A DNA stretch of 5,908 nt from an uncultured Alistipes sp. GTDB taxonomy: Bacteria; Bacteroidota; Bacteroidia; Bacteroidales; Rikenellaceae. This document shows, in pieces, positions 1 to 5,908 of this stretch (positions are counted from its first letter, which is position 1; every line of letters starts with the position of its first letter). Below the pieces are notes generated by a model, which was not told the DNA's origin, did not search any database, and saw only the letters and a list, made by a program, of their open reading frames with translations. The DNA lies in contig URTU01000099.1 in assembly GCA_900550925.1 (NCBI GenBank), positions 1 through 5,908 on the forward strand, in the 5' to 3' direction. Both the position numbers and the translations under genes were made by a program.

Positions 1-1
1 G

Positions 2-1018
2 CAGCAGCCATTCTGGAAATATATCCGACAATACTTCGAGAATGTCTACCAGTTCGACGGAAAGGTCTGGCAGACGCTTTTTCTGCTGTTCCGCAGGCCC
101 GGGCTCCTCACGCAGGAGTTCGCCGCCGGAAAAATCAATTCGTATGTCCATCCGCTCCGGCTCTTCATGTTTCTCTCGGCGCTCTTCTTCCTCTACACCT
201 TTTTCATCATCCCCGACGCCGACGAACTGAACAAGTCCGTCACTCTCGAACAACAACAGGCTTCGCTGCACGAATACGCCCAGATCCAACCGCAGATGGC
301 TCTGCACGGAGACGACATACCACACGAGGATATCTGGATGATCATGCCGCCAGAGGGGCTGGGCGAAATGGAACAGTTGCTCCGCATCGACCGCAAACAG
401 GGTGACGATACGCTCCTCGTACATGTCCCGTCATACCTCATAGCCGATGGATTGCTGCTTGCGGCCGAGAACGACTCCGTATACTGGAGCTGTCTCGACC
501 CGAGGATTCCGTCCGAAGTCCTCGCCAGCCGCGACCGATCCGACGAGATATACAACCTCCGGCTGCGAATGGAGTACAACAAGATTATCAGCATGCTCGG
601 AAAATGGATGCCAATCATACAACTGCTCCTCATTCCCTTCTTCGCCCTGCTGCTCAGCCTCTTCTTCCGAAAAAGGCACCTCCCCTACATGACTCATTTC
701 GTACAGGGGCTCCACCTGCATTCGGCTCTGCTCATAATGCTGTTCCTGTTCATCGCTTGTATACAGCTGTTCGGATATTCGGGTCGGGTCACATGGCTGC
801 TGATTCTGCTGTTCGTCGCATATATGACTGTCTCGTTCCACCGCGTATACCAGAACGAATGGATCAGGTCCTTCTTAAAGGCCGTGCTGCTGTACTCGAT
901 ATACCTCGTAATCTTCTGGCCACTGCTGACCATAATCCTGCTGGTTCTGATTGCAATATGGACGGGAACGCTTGACGACAGCTTTTTCATGATGTTCAAC
1001 CGACAACCTGCAGGTTGA
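2..1018 (+). CDS. DUF3667-like integral membrane protein, 5' end missing
   Basis: The frame is open from the left edge, so the gene begins outside the window; 338 residues up to the TGA at 1016 are visible. A first hydrophobic segment (about residues 46-70) follows the stretch RPGLLTQEFAAGKINSYVHP. A polar domain of about 130 residues comes next. Four or five further membrane segments follow, at roughly 201-222, 242-261, 264-283 and 291-323, the last long enough to cross twice. The RPG...EF..GK...YVHP block before the first segment and the HFVQGLHLHSA block before the third resemble the Bacteroidetes DUF3667 family, whose function is not established. The missing N-terminus would carry the short zinc-ribbon-like region often seen in that family, but this cannot be checked here. 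The ATG at 167 lies inside the first membrane segment and is not the true start. No partner gene is visible; the kinase downstream is 180 bases away. The family call is by recalled motif pattern only. Confidence 0.72.
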   Translation, partial: QQPFWKYIRQYFENVYQFDGKVWQTLFLLFRRPGLLTQEFAAGKINSYVHPLRLFMFLSALFFLYTFFIIPDADELNKSVTLEQQQASLHEYAQIQPQMALHGDDIPHEDIWMIMPPEGLGEMEQLLRIDRKQGDDTLLVHVPSYLIADGLLLAAENDSVYWSCLDPRIPSEVLASRDRSDEIYNLRLRMEYNKIISMLGKWMPIIQLLLIPFFALLLSLFFRKRHLPYMTHFVQGLHLHSALLIMLFLFIACIQLFGYSGRVTWLLILLFVAYMTVSFHRVYQNEWIRSFLKAVLLYSIYLVIFWPLLTIILLVLIAIWTGTLDDSFFMMFNRQPAG

Positions 1019-1198
1019 CCTCCCGACCGCCGCAACCTCATGGTCCGGCACCGGTCACGCAGGCCCCGTAACACCGCCACAATACAATCAGACAGCATAC
1101 GTTTTCATAACATGATATAATGACCCAAACCGGGAAATATCTGTCACGGTAGAAACACACAAACAAAATATTGACCAACCATACACCATCTCGTAATC

Positions 1199-2098
1199 AT
1201 GAAAACAACAAGAGATTTAGTAGTCGGCATCGGAGAGGCACTGTGGGACATGCTTCCTGAAGGGAAAAAACTGGGTGGAGCACCTGCCAACTTCGCATAT
1301 CATGTATCCCAATTCGGCCTGTCAGGCATGGTTGTCAGCGCCGTCGGCAATGACCAACCGGGCAGGGAGATACTTGACACCCTGGCCGCGAAAAGGCTCA
1401 ACATGCTGATCGAAACGCTGGACTATCCGACAGGAACCGTACAGGTGGAGGTTGATGATAACGGAATCCCCCGCTACCGCATCAAAGAGAATGTAGCCTG
1501 GGACAATATCCCGTTTACCGACAAACTGAAAGCCGTTGCCGGACGGACAACAGCCGTTTGTTTCGGTTCGCTGGCCCAGAGGAGTCAGGTATCCAGAGAG
1601 ACCATAAACAATTTCCTCACGCTTGTCCCGAACCAAACGGGGGTCTACAAGATCTTTGACATCAATCTGCGCCAGGAGTTCTATACGAAGGAGATAATAT
1701 GCCATTCGCTGGAACAGTGCAACATACTGAAGATAAATGACGAAGAACTGATTACCGTAAGCGGCATGTTCGGCTATCCCGACACGATGGATTTTCAGGA
1801 ACGATGCCGGAGGCTGCTCTCGGCCTACAACCTCGAAATGCTGATCCTGACATGCGGTGTCAACGGCAGTTATGTATTTACATCCGGCGATGTATCCTTT
1901 ATCGAAACCCCGAAGGTGACAGTGGCCGATACGGTGGGTGCAGGAGACTCCTTTACGGCATCATTCATCTCGGCCTTACTGATGAAGAAAACGGTTCGCG
2001 AAGCGCACCGGCTTGCAGTAGACGTATCAGCATTCGTATGCACACGTAACGGCGCAATGCCGCAGTTCCCGCAAGAGCTAATTTCAAGAATAGTCTGA
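1199..2098 (+). CDS. PfkB-family carbohydrate kinase, fructokinase-like
   Basis: A complete 299-residue protein, normal length for the ribokinase/PfkB family, which transfers phosphate from ATP to a sugar hydroxyl in the cytoplasm. The N-terminal sugar-binding signature is present: GIGEALWDMLPEG at 10-22, then GGAPANFA at 26-33. Near the C-terminus is DTVGAGDSF at 244-252, the second PfkB signature, with the catalytic base Asp250 and the anion hole made by GAG. DINLR and a later LKINDEE block are also typical. The GGAPANFA form and the D-N-R block are closest to fructokinases (ScrK type), so fructose is the likeliest substrate. That is an inference from family resemblance; other hexoses are possible. 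ATG at 1199 gives the expected N-terminus. No Shine-Dalgarno sequence is seen, as is usual in Bacteroidetes. No sugar transporter or glycosidase lies beside it, so the pathway is not shown by context. Confidence 0.9.
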   Translation: MKTTRDLVVGIGEALWDMLPEGKKLGGAPANFAYHVSQFGLSGMVVSAVGNDQPGREILDTLAAKRLNMLIETLDYPTGTVQVEVDDNGIPRYRIKENVAWDNIPFTDKLKAVAGRTTAVCFGSLAQRSQVSRETINNFLTLVPNQTGVYKIFDINLRQEFYTKEIICHSLEQCNILKINDEELITVSGMFGYPDTMDFQERCRRLLSAYNLEMLILTCGVNGSYVFTSGDVSFIETPKVTVADTVGAGDSFTASFISALLMKKTVREAHRLAVDVSAFVCTRNGAMPQFPQELISRIV

Positions 2099-2347
2099 CG
2101 GTTCATCGCCAGATACGGCTGTTGAAACGTCCCGCCACGCCGAAGCTCTTTTGAATACTCTTCTGGCCGGGGATATACATGCCAGCCACCCGCCTGTCAC
2201 GACTGTCGGCCCGCCGTCGGACATACATGCCGGGTCTCCGCCGAACAGACTTTTTTAGCTGAAAATGGCTTAAAAGCGATTGAGTCTGACGTCCACTCCA
2301 GTCCAATACAGTCGTGTCTCCCCGATCAAAAGGCATGATTACCAATG
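2099..2347. other. gene-free gap after the sugar kinase
   Basis: About 250 bases with no convincing gene. Open frames here are short and resemble nothing I recognise. The stretch contains two loose copies of ATACATGCC (near 2173 and 2222) and an imperfect hairpin at 2246-2288, but no clear U-tailed terminator for the kinase reading rightward. Confidence 0.5.
2246..2288. repeat. imperfect inverted repeat in the gap
   Basis: Outer arms CAGACT (2246-2251) and AGTCTG (2283-2288) are exact reverse complements. Inner arms TTTTTAGC (2252-2259) and GCTTAAAA (2268-2275) pair with one T-T mismatch around an 8-base loop. A 7-base bulge (2276-2282) sits on one side. There is no T run on either side, so it does not look like an intrinsic terminator. 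Its role is unknown and chance is possible. Confidence 0.3.
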
Positions 2348-2382
2348 AAAAAGCCCCGATTCCGTTTTGAAATCGGGGCTTT
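2348..2382 (-). terminator. intrinsic terminator of the tRNA-Phe unit
   Basis: Two perfect arms, 2350-2361 and 2371-2382, form a 12-pair stem (core GCCCCGATT / AATCGGGGC) around a 9-base loop. Read on the minus strand the stem is followed by TTTTT (complement of 2348-2352). It begins about 20 bases past the mature tRNA 3' end. On the plus strand only TTT follows, so it could at most weakly stop transcripts coming from the kinase. Confidence 0.85.
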
Positions 2383-2402
2383 CACGCTCTTTGCATCTTC
2401 TG

Positions 2403-2475
2403 TGGTGCCACCAGGAATCGAACCGGGGACACAAGGATTTTCAGTCCTTTGCTCTACCATCTGAGCTATGGCACC
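2403..2475 (-). tRNA. tRNA-Phe (anticodon GAA)
   Basis: The minus strand folds into a standard 73-nt cloverleaf. The acceptor stem is GGTGCCA with TGGCACC, seven pairs, then discriminator A. The D stem is GCTC/GAGC. The anticodon stem is AAGGA/TCCTT with loop CTGAAAA, giving anticodon GAA. The variable loop is GTGTC and the T loop TTCGATT. The CCA tail is not encoded (the next bases read CAG), so it must be added by the CCA-adding enzyme. The T stem, CCCGG against CCTGG, has one C-U mismatch in the middle; as far as I recall this form is common in the family, so it is not evidence of decay. It has its own promoter and terminator. Confidence 0.97.
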
Positions 2476-2480
2476 ATCCT

Positions 2481-2499
2481 CAAAAGTTCTTGACTTTTG
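2481..2499 (-). repeat. 7-bp inverted repeat in the tRNA-Phe leader
   Basis: CAAAAGT (2481-2487) and ACTTTTG (2493-2499) are perfect reverse complements around a 5-base loop. On the minus strand the repeat starts about where transcription from the promoter at 2506-2537 should begin and ends five bases before the mature tRNA 5' end. The precursor leader would therefore be almost wholly this hairpin. Confidence 0.55.
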
Positions 2500-2505
2500 C
2501 GGATG

Positions 2506-2537
2506 CAAATGTAGAGTTTTTTTTCTTAGCTTCCAAA
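2506..2537 (-). promoter_or_regulatory. promoter of tRNA-Phe, Bacteroidetes type
   Basis: On the minus strand, TTTG (complement of 2534-2537) lies 20 bases before TACATTTG (complement of 2506-2513). This is an exact match to the Bacteroidetes -33 TTTG and -7 TAnnTTTG elements with the usual spacing. The spacer carries an A-tract. Transcription should start near 2500, about 25 bases before the mature tRNA. Confidence 0.82.
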
Positions 2538-2695
2538 TTTATCTCCAAAAAAGATTCACAAAACAGACTCGATTTCCCGAATACCACATCCGCACACCCC
2601 CGCAACGGCCCGCAGTCCGAGTACTGAACCGAATCCGAAATACGGCAGGATGTTCGGCTGAAACTCGGCAAATGCCCCTGCAACTGCTGTCCCAA

Positions 2696-3316
2696 CTATT
2701 CACCCGTTGAATCCTTCTCGATTTCGAGTGCCGTATCCACGTACAGGATGCCGTCGAGATGGTCGATCTCATGCTGGAAAATTACGGCCGTAAAGCCCTC
2801 AACCCTTTCGCGGTGCAGTCCGAAGTCGAACGGGTCGCGATATTCGATCTCTATGGCTGTAGAACGGCGCACATTACCGCGCATCCCCGGCACCGATAAA
2901 CACCCTTCGGGCCCCACTTCGCACTCCTGCGAACGGCTCACGATTCGCGGATTGAGGTAGACCTCGAAGGGTTCCCCCTCCTTGTCGAACCGCTGCACGG
3001 CTATCATCCGCCGCGATATGCCGACCTGCGGGGCTGCGATTCCGACACCCGTATCGGCCGGATCGGTAACCGTAAGCAACATCCGCGCAATCAACCGGTG
3101 CATGTATGGCGAGCGGGCCATTTCGCGCGAAACAGGTTGTGCCGTACGCCGCAGAAACAGCGAATCCTCCCTCTCACAAATCGTAAGTACCGCCATGCGC
3201 GAGTACTCCGATCGTGCGATCAGCTCCTCCTCCCCGGCCTCCCAACCGCGTGCCTGGGCCGATGGAACGGATGCCGCCAGCAGAGCAATAATAACAAAAA
3301 ATCGAATAACTTTCAT
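2696..3316 (-). CDS. def: peptide deformylase-type metalloenzyme with signal peptide
   Basis: A 206-residue protein with all three peptide deformylase motifs: GVGIAAPQ (90-97), EGCLS (137-141) and QHEIDHLDG (181-189). Expected metal ligands Cys139, His182 and His186, catalytic Glu183 and oxyanion-side Gln97 are all in place. It should therefore be an active hydrolase that removes formyl groups from N-formylmethionine peptides. The odd part is the N-terminus: Lys2 and Arg5, a hydrophobic run from about 6 to 19, then AQA at 20-22. This is a good Sec signal peptide with a predicted cut before Arg23 and no lipobox cysteine. The fold itself begins near residue 43, so roughly 20 extra residues follow the cut. 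The ATG at 3316 is the only start that gives this N-terminus. The predicted product is periplasmic, whereas housekeeping deformylase works at the ribosome, so this is more likely a second, exported paralogue. The gene diverges from leuA; no clear promoter is seen for it. Confidence 0.9.
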   Translation of the reverse strand: MKVIRFFVIIALLAASVPSAQARGWEAGEEELIARSEYSRMAVLTICEREDSLFLRRTAQPVSREMARSPYMHRLIARMLLTVTDPADTGVGIAAPQVGISRRMIAVQRFDKEGEPFEVYLNPRIVSRSQECEVGPEGCLSVPGMRGNVRRSTAIEIEYRDPFDFGLHRERVEGFTAVIFQHEIDHLDGILYVDTALEIEKDSTGE

Positions 3317-3403
3317 TTTGTAACCTTTTAACCTTAAAAACCGACGCGAACGTTGCTGAAACCGCCTCCGAAAGTTTCATTCGCATTATTTTTATGCCGC
3401 TTC

Positions 3404-3421
3404 TTGACCGTTGACCGTCAA
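3404..3421. promoter_or_regulatory. tandem TTGACCG / partial palindrome between def and leuA
   Basis: TTGACCG occurs twice head to tail (3404-3410, 3411-3417) and is followed by TCAA, so TTGAC and GTCAA also form an inverted pair across the site. It sits about 90 bases before each gene's likely start of transcription or translation. It could be a regulator site, but no known regulator is matched. Confidence 0.25.
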
Positions 3422-3471
3422 AATATTATCGCGGCAGACGCAACCCGGAACGATTTTCGGCAACGGAGAAG

Positions 3472-3502
3472 TTTCCGCGCTTCAAATTTATTACTATATT
3501 TG
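3472..3502 (+). promoter_or_regulatory. promoter of the leuA operon, Bacteroidetes type
   Basis: TATATTTG at 3495-3502 is an exact TAnnTTTG -7 element. TTTC at 3472-3475, 19 bases upstream, is one base off the TTTG -33 element. Transcription should start near 3508, giving a leader of about 45 bases before the leuA ATG at 3553. This also argues against the in-frame TTG at 3511 as a start. Confidence 0.75.
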
Positions 3503-3531
3503 TCCCGATTTTGTCATCTCTGACAAATATA
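3495..3531 (+). promoter_or_regulatory. repeated TTTGTC/GACAAA motif over the leuA start site
   Basis: TATATTTGTC (3495-3504) and GACAAATATA (3522-3531) are a perfect 10-bp inverted repeat that includes the -7 box. A second direct copy of TTTGTC lies at 3510-3515, 11 bases from the first, and makes a tighter perfect inverted repeat with the same right arm: TTTGTCA (3510-3516), TCTC, TGACAAA (3521-3527). The layout suits an operator that blocks the promoter, or a small hairpin at the 5' end of the mRNA. No regulator is identified. Confidence 0.45.
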
Positions 3532-3552
3532 CAAGATTTTATCTTATTCTTT

Positions 3553-5064
3553 ATGGAGAAGCTTTATATTTTCGACACCACCCTGCGCGACGGCGAACAG
3601 GTCCCGGGTTGCCAACTAAACACAACTGAAAAAATCGAAATAGCCCGCCTGCTCGAACAGCTGGGCGTGGATATCATCGAAGCCGGATTCCCGATCTCAA
3701 GCCCGGGCGACTTCAACTCGGTCATCGAAATCTCGAAGGCCGTCAGCGAACCCGTCATCTGCGCACTCACTCGCGCCGTACGAAAAGATATCGACGTAGC
3801 CGCCGACGCCCTGAAATATGCCCGCCGCAAACGTATCCATACCGGTATCGGCGTCTCGCCACAGCATATCTACGACAAACTGCGCTCGAATCCCGATGAG
3901 ATCCTCGAACGCGCCATCGATGCCGTCAAATATGCCAAAACCAAGGTCGAGGATGTCGAGTTCTATGCCGAAGATGCCGGCCGAAGCGATCCGGTCTATC
4001 TGGCTCGCGTGATCGAAGCGGTCATCGCCGCCGGAGCTACCGTAGTCAACATCCCCGATACGACCGGTTACTGCTTCCCCGACGAGTACGGACGCAAGAT
4101 CCGGTTCCTGAAGGAGAATGTCCCGAATATCGACCGCGCAATCATCTCGACCCACTGCCACAACGACCTGGGTATGGCCACCGCAAATACGCTGGCCGGT
4201 ATCATGAACGGTGCGCGGCAGGCCGAAGTGACGATCAACGGTATCGGCGAGCGCGCCGGAAACACCTCCCTCGAAGAGGTGGTAATGGCACTCCGCTGCC
4301 ACCACGAAACCGATATCGACACCGGTATCGACTCGCACCTGATAACCAAGATCTCGCATACGGTATCGAGCCTCATGAACATGCCCGTACAGCCCAACAA
4401 GGCAATTGTAGGCCGGAATGCCTTTGCGCACTCGTCGGGTATACATCAGGACGGCGTGCTCAAACAGCGCGAAACCTACGAGATAATCGACCCGAAGGAT
4501 GTGGGTATCGACGAATCGGTCATCGCCCTGACGGCCCGCAGCGGCCGTGCGGCACTGGCTCACCGGCTGGAACTGCTCGGCTACGACCTTTCGCACGAAC
4601 AGCTTGACGACACGTATCAGCGCTTCCTCGAACTGGCCGACCGCAAGAAAGAGGTTCAGGATTACGACCTGCTCTACCTTGTCGGCGACATCGAAAAGCT
4701 GCGCGACCAGCAGATCAGTCTGAAGTTCATGCAGGTAACCACCGGCACGCTGGTCCCCACAGCAACCATAGTCCTCAAGTTCAAGGACCACGAACGAATG
4801 GCCACGGCGACCGGAAACGGTCCGGTGGATGCAGCCGTCACGGCAATCAAGAAACTGATCAACGAGAAGGTCGTAATCACCGAATTCCTGATCCAGGCCA
4901 TGACGCGCGGGTCGAACGATGTGGGCCGGGTACACATACACGTGATGTGCGGCAAACGCATAGTACACGGATTTGCCGCGCATACCGACACGGTACGTGC
5001 ATCGGTCGAAGCCTTCATCGACGCGCTGCGCATACTCAACGTAACTGAAAAAACAACCGAATAG
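3553..5064 (+). CDS. leuA: 2-isopropylmalate synthase
   Basis: A 503-residue enzyme of full length for the LeuA family. It condenses acetyl-CoA with 2-oxoisovalerate, the first committed step of leucine synthesis, in the cytoplasm. The TIM-barrel start FDTTLRDGEQVPG (7-19) carries the catalytic Arg12 and metal ligand Asp13. STHCHNDLG supplies His201 and His203, and GIGERAGN ends in Asn237; together they complete the metal site. GRNAFAHSSGIHQDG (287-301) is the conserved linker block. From about residue 388 comes the regulatory domain, with GNGPVDAA at 421-428, where leucine feedback inhibition occurs in this family. The start is ATG 3553: it gives the family N-terminus, while a TTG 14 codons upstream lies at the predicted transcription start. 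Citramalate synthase is a close relative, but the overall sequence and a leuC gene 46 bases downstream favour LeuA. No Shine-Dalgarno sequence is seen. Confidence 0.95.
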   Translation: MEKLYIFDTTLRDGEQVPGCQLNTTEKIEIARLLEQLGVDIIEAGFPISSPGDFNSVIEISKAVSEPVICALTRAVRKDIDVAADALKYARRKRIHTGIGVSPQHIYDKLRSNPDEILERAIDAVKYAKTKVEDVEFYAEDAGRSDPVYLARVIEAVIAAGATVVNIPDTTGYCFPDEYGRKIRFLKENVPNIDRAIISTHCHNDLGMATANTLAGIMNGARQAEVTINGIGERAGNTSLEEVVMALRCHHETDIDTGIDSHLITKISHTVSSLMNMPVQPNKAIVGRNAFAHSSGIHQDGVLKQRETYEIIDPKDVGIDESVIALTARSGRAALAHRLELLGYDLSHEQLDDTYQRFLELADRKKEVQDYDLLYLVGDIEKLRDQQISLKFMQVTTGTLVPTATIVLKFKDHERMATATGNGPVDAAVTAIKKLINEKVVITEFLIQAMTRGSNDVGRVHIHVMCGKRIVHGFAAHTDTVRASVEAFIDALRILNVTEKTTE

Positions 5065-5110
5065 CACCCCCGCAGAACGGGATGCTGTCACCCTCAACCG
5101 AAACAGAAAC

Positions 5111-5416
5111 ATGGGAAAGACACTTTTGGACAAAATATGGGATGCGCACACCGTACGCATCGAAGACGGCGGCCGCTGCGTACTGTACATCGACCGCGCA
5201 TACATACATGAAGTGACCTCGCCGGTTGCATTCGCCTCGCTCGAAAAGCGCGGGATAGAAGTTGCACGGCCGGCCCAGATCACGGCAATGCCCGACCACA
5301 ACATTCCGACCGTCGACCAGCATCTGCCCATCACCGAACCGCAGTCGCGGACAGCGGGAAACGAGCACAACAGGGACACCTTTTTCCATAAGCTTTTCAG
5401 TTTGTTCAACACCTAA
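5111..5416 (+). CDS. leuC: 3-isopropylmalate dehydratase large subunit, N-terminal fragment
   Basis: The first 80 or so residues match the start of LeuC: LLDKIWDAH near the N-terminus, YIHEVTSPVAF at 31-41, MPDHNIPTVDQ at 60-70 and EPQSR at 76-80. LeuC with LeuD converts 2-isopropylmalate to 3-isopropylmalate using a 4Fe-4S cluster. The whole protein is usually about 460-470 residues; here the matching part stops after about position 5350. The reading frame runs on through foreign AT-rich sequence to a TAA at 5414, so the last 10-20 codons are not leuC. The cluster cysteines and most of the active site are absent. The gene starts 46 bases after leuA in the same direction, as expected in a leu operon. 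The break is best read as a sequence join, not a natural truncation. Confidence 0.88.
   Translation: MGKTLLDKIWDAHTVRIEDGGRCVLYIDRAYIHEVTSPVAFASLEKRGIEVARPAQITAMPDHNIPTVDQHLPITEPQSRTAGNEHNRDTFFHKLFSLFNT
5351..5384. other. join between GC-rich and AT-rich DNA
   Basis: Left of here the DNA is about 62% G+C over 210 bases and encodes leuC on the plus strand. Right of here it is about 27% G+C and encodes PhoH on the minus strand. LeuC similarity fades after 5350. PhoH similarity is good down to the codons for EKG at 5378-5386 and fails by 5374. The sequence 5351-5374 fits neither gene well. The most probable breakpoint is 5371-5380. No terminal repeat, transposase or tRNA is at the join. Confidence 0.85.
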
Positions 5417-5908
5417 CATATCGTATAAAGCATCATATAAAGGGCGTAAATAAGGATCTACTTTTTCTTTTAATTCACCAGGTAAAAATCCTAAATTTTC
5501 TCCGGCTTCAACAATAGGCCGTGTAATAATAATTTTTTGTGTTTTATTCTTTTTTAATTGATCAATTGCATAAGCTACAGCTAAAAAAGTCTTCCCAGTT
5601 CCAGCCGCACCAGTAGCGAAAATGATTGTATTTTTTTCTAAATCATGAAAATATTTTACTTGACTTTCATTTTTAGGTTTAATCACTTTTTTTTGATAAG
5701 TTGTTACAAATTTGATATCTCCATCATTAAAAAATTTATTTTCATTCACTTGTTTGATAATTGAATCTAACAACATTTTATCAATATCTGCATTTTCTTT
5801 TACTTTATTAATAACTAATTCAATTGCTTTTTTGATTTTCATATATCCCATTTCATCTTTTGATTGAACAATTAAATAATCGCCATTCCCTTGAATTGGT
5901 TGCTGAAA
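5375..5908 (-). CDS. PhoH/PhoL-family ATPase, fragment open at both ends
   Basis: Reading leftward from the right edge, 178 residues are in frame without a stop. They contain the Walker A loop GAAGTGKT at visible residues 100-107, then ITRPIVEAGENLGFLPGELK and EKVDPYLRPLYDALYDMLG, which are hallmark PhoH-family blocks. The family (PhoH, PhoL/YbeZ) consists of cytoplasmic P-loop ATPases, often beside ybeY and linked to RNA metabolism. Perhaps 25-30 N-terminal residues lie beyond the window. The C-terminal half, including the Walker B DEAQN block, is cut off at the join. The frame stays open to a TGA at 5036-5038, but residues past 5375 are antisense of leuC and leuA. Codon use is strongly A/T-ending, unlike every other gene here, pointing to a low-GC Firmicute or Mollicute-like source. 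The ATG at 5849-5851 is unlikely to be the real start, because the frame continues upstream to the edge with plausible protein. Confidence 0.9.

Noticed and set aside
431..841. Acidic minus-strand frame (136 codons) opposite the membrane protein
   Set aside because: It is the antisense shadow of a hydrophobic gene, which yields Glu/Gln-rich translations. It has no start context and no domain.
1098..1105. TACGTTTT as a possible -7 element for the sugar kinase
   Set aside because: It has one mismatch to TAnnTTTG, and there is no TTTG-like -33 element at the right spacing.
2103..2345. Minus-strand frame containing VRRRPGMYV, reminiscent of the GyrB/ParE start
   Set aside because: Only about eight residues match. 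The flanking sequence has no other GyrB feature, so it is taken as chance.
2326..2508. Minus-strand open frame giving a 60-residue protein with AQMVEQRTENPCVPGSIPGG
   Set aside because: This is the well-known false protein obtained by translating a tRNA-Phe gene; the cloverleaf at 2403-2475 explains the sequence.
3511..3552. Upstream in-frame TTG start adding 14 residues to LeuA
   Set aside because: The TTG falls at the predicted transcription start and the extra residues do not belong to the family; ATG 3553 gives the normal N-terminus.
5036..5374. Continuation of the PhoH frame beyond the join, giving an apparent 271-residue protein from the ATG at 5849-5851
   Set aside because: Past 5375 the translation is the antisense of leuC and leuA, with no PhoH blocks. 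It is a by-product of the join, not a novel PhoH C-terminus.
3697..5412. Very long (571-codon) minus-strand open frame opposite leuA and leuC
   Set aside because: It is antisense to a textbook LeuA with all active-site motifs. Long antisense frames follow from GC-rich codon bias, and the translation shows no recognisable domain.

Overview
The window looks like a piece of a gut-type Bacteroidales genome, perhaps Alistipes/Rikenellaceae-like. It is joined near position 5375 to about 530 bases of unrelated AT-rich DNA. Three things support the Bacteroidales reading. The first is two promoters of the TTTG-N19/20-TAnnTTTG type used by the Bacteroidetes primary sigma factor. The second is genes without a Shine-Dalgarno sequence. 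The third is a DUF3667-type membrane protein and a tRNA-Phe whose CCA is not encoded. By hand count the last 210 bases before the join are about 62% G+C, and the 528 bases after it about 27%.

Layout. Bases 2-1018 (+) are the 3' part of a DUF3667-like membrane protein cut by the left edge. Bases 1199-2098 (+) are a complete PfkB-family sugar kinase of fructokinase type. A gene-free gap (2099-2347) follows, then a minus-strand tRNA-Phe unit with promoter, leader hairpin, mature tRNA (2403-2475) and terminator. Bases 2696-3316 (-) encode a peptide deformylase-type enzyme with all three metal/catalytic motifs and a clear Sec signal peptide. A divergent control region (3317-3552) separates it from leuA (3553-5064, +, 2-isopropylmalate synthase). 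The start of leuC follows at 5111, so this is a leucine operon in the order leuA-leuC.

The join. leuC is recognisable for about its first 80 residues and then stops matching. On the other strand, from the right edge down to about 5375, runs an interior fragment of an AT-rich PhoH/PhoL-family ATPase gene, also cut in mid-domain. Two unrelated conserved genes both broken at one point, with an abrupt composition change and no mobile-element signature, suggest an assembly chimera more than a biological event.

No new multi-gene system is visible. The points most worth a second look are the join, the exported deformylase, and the repeated TTTGTC/GACAAA motif over the leuA promoter.
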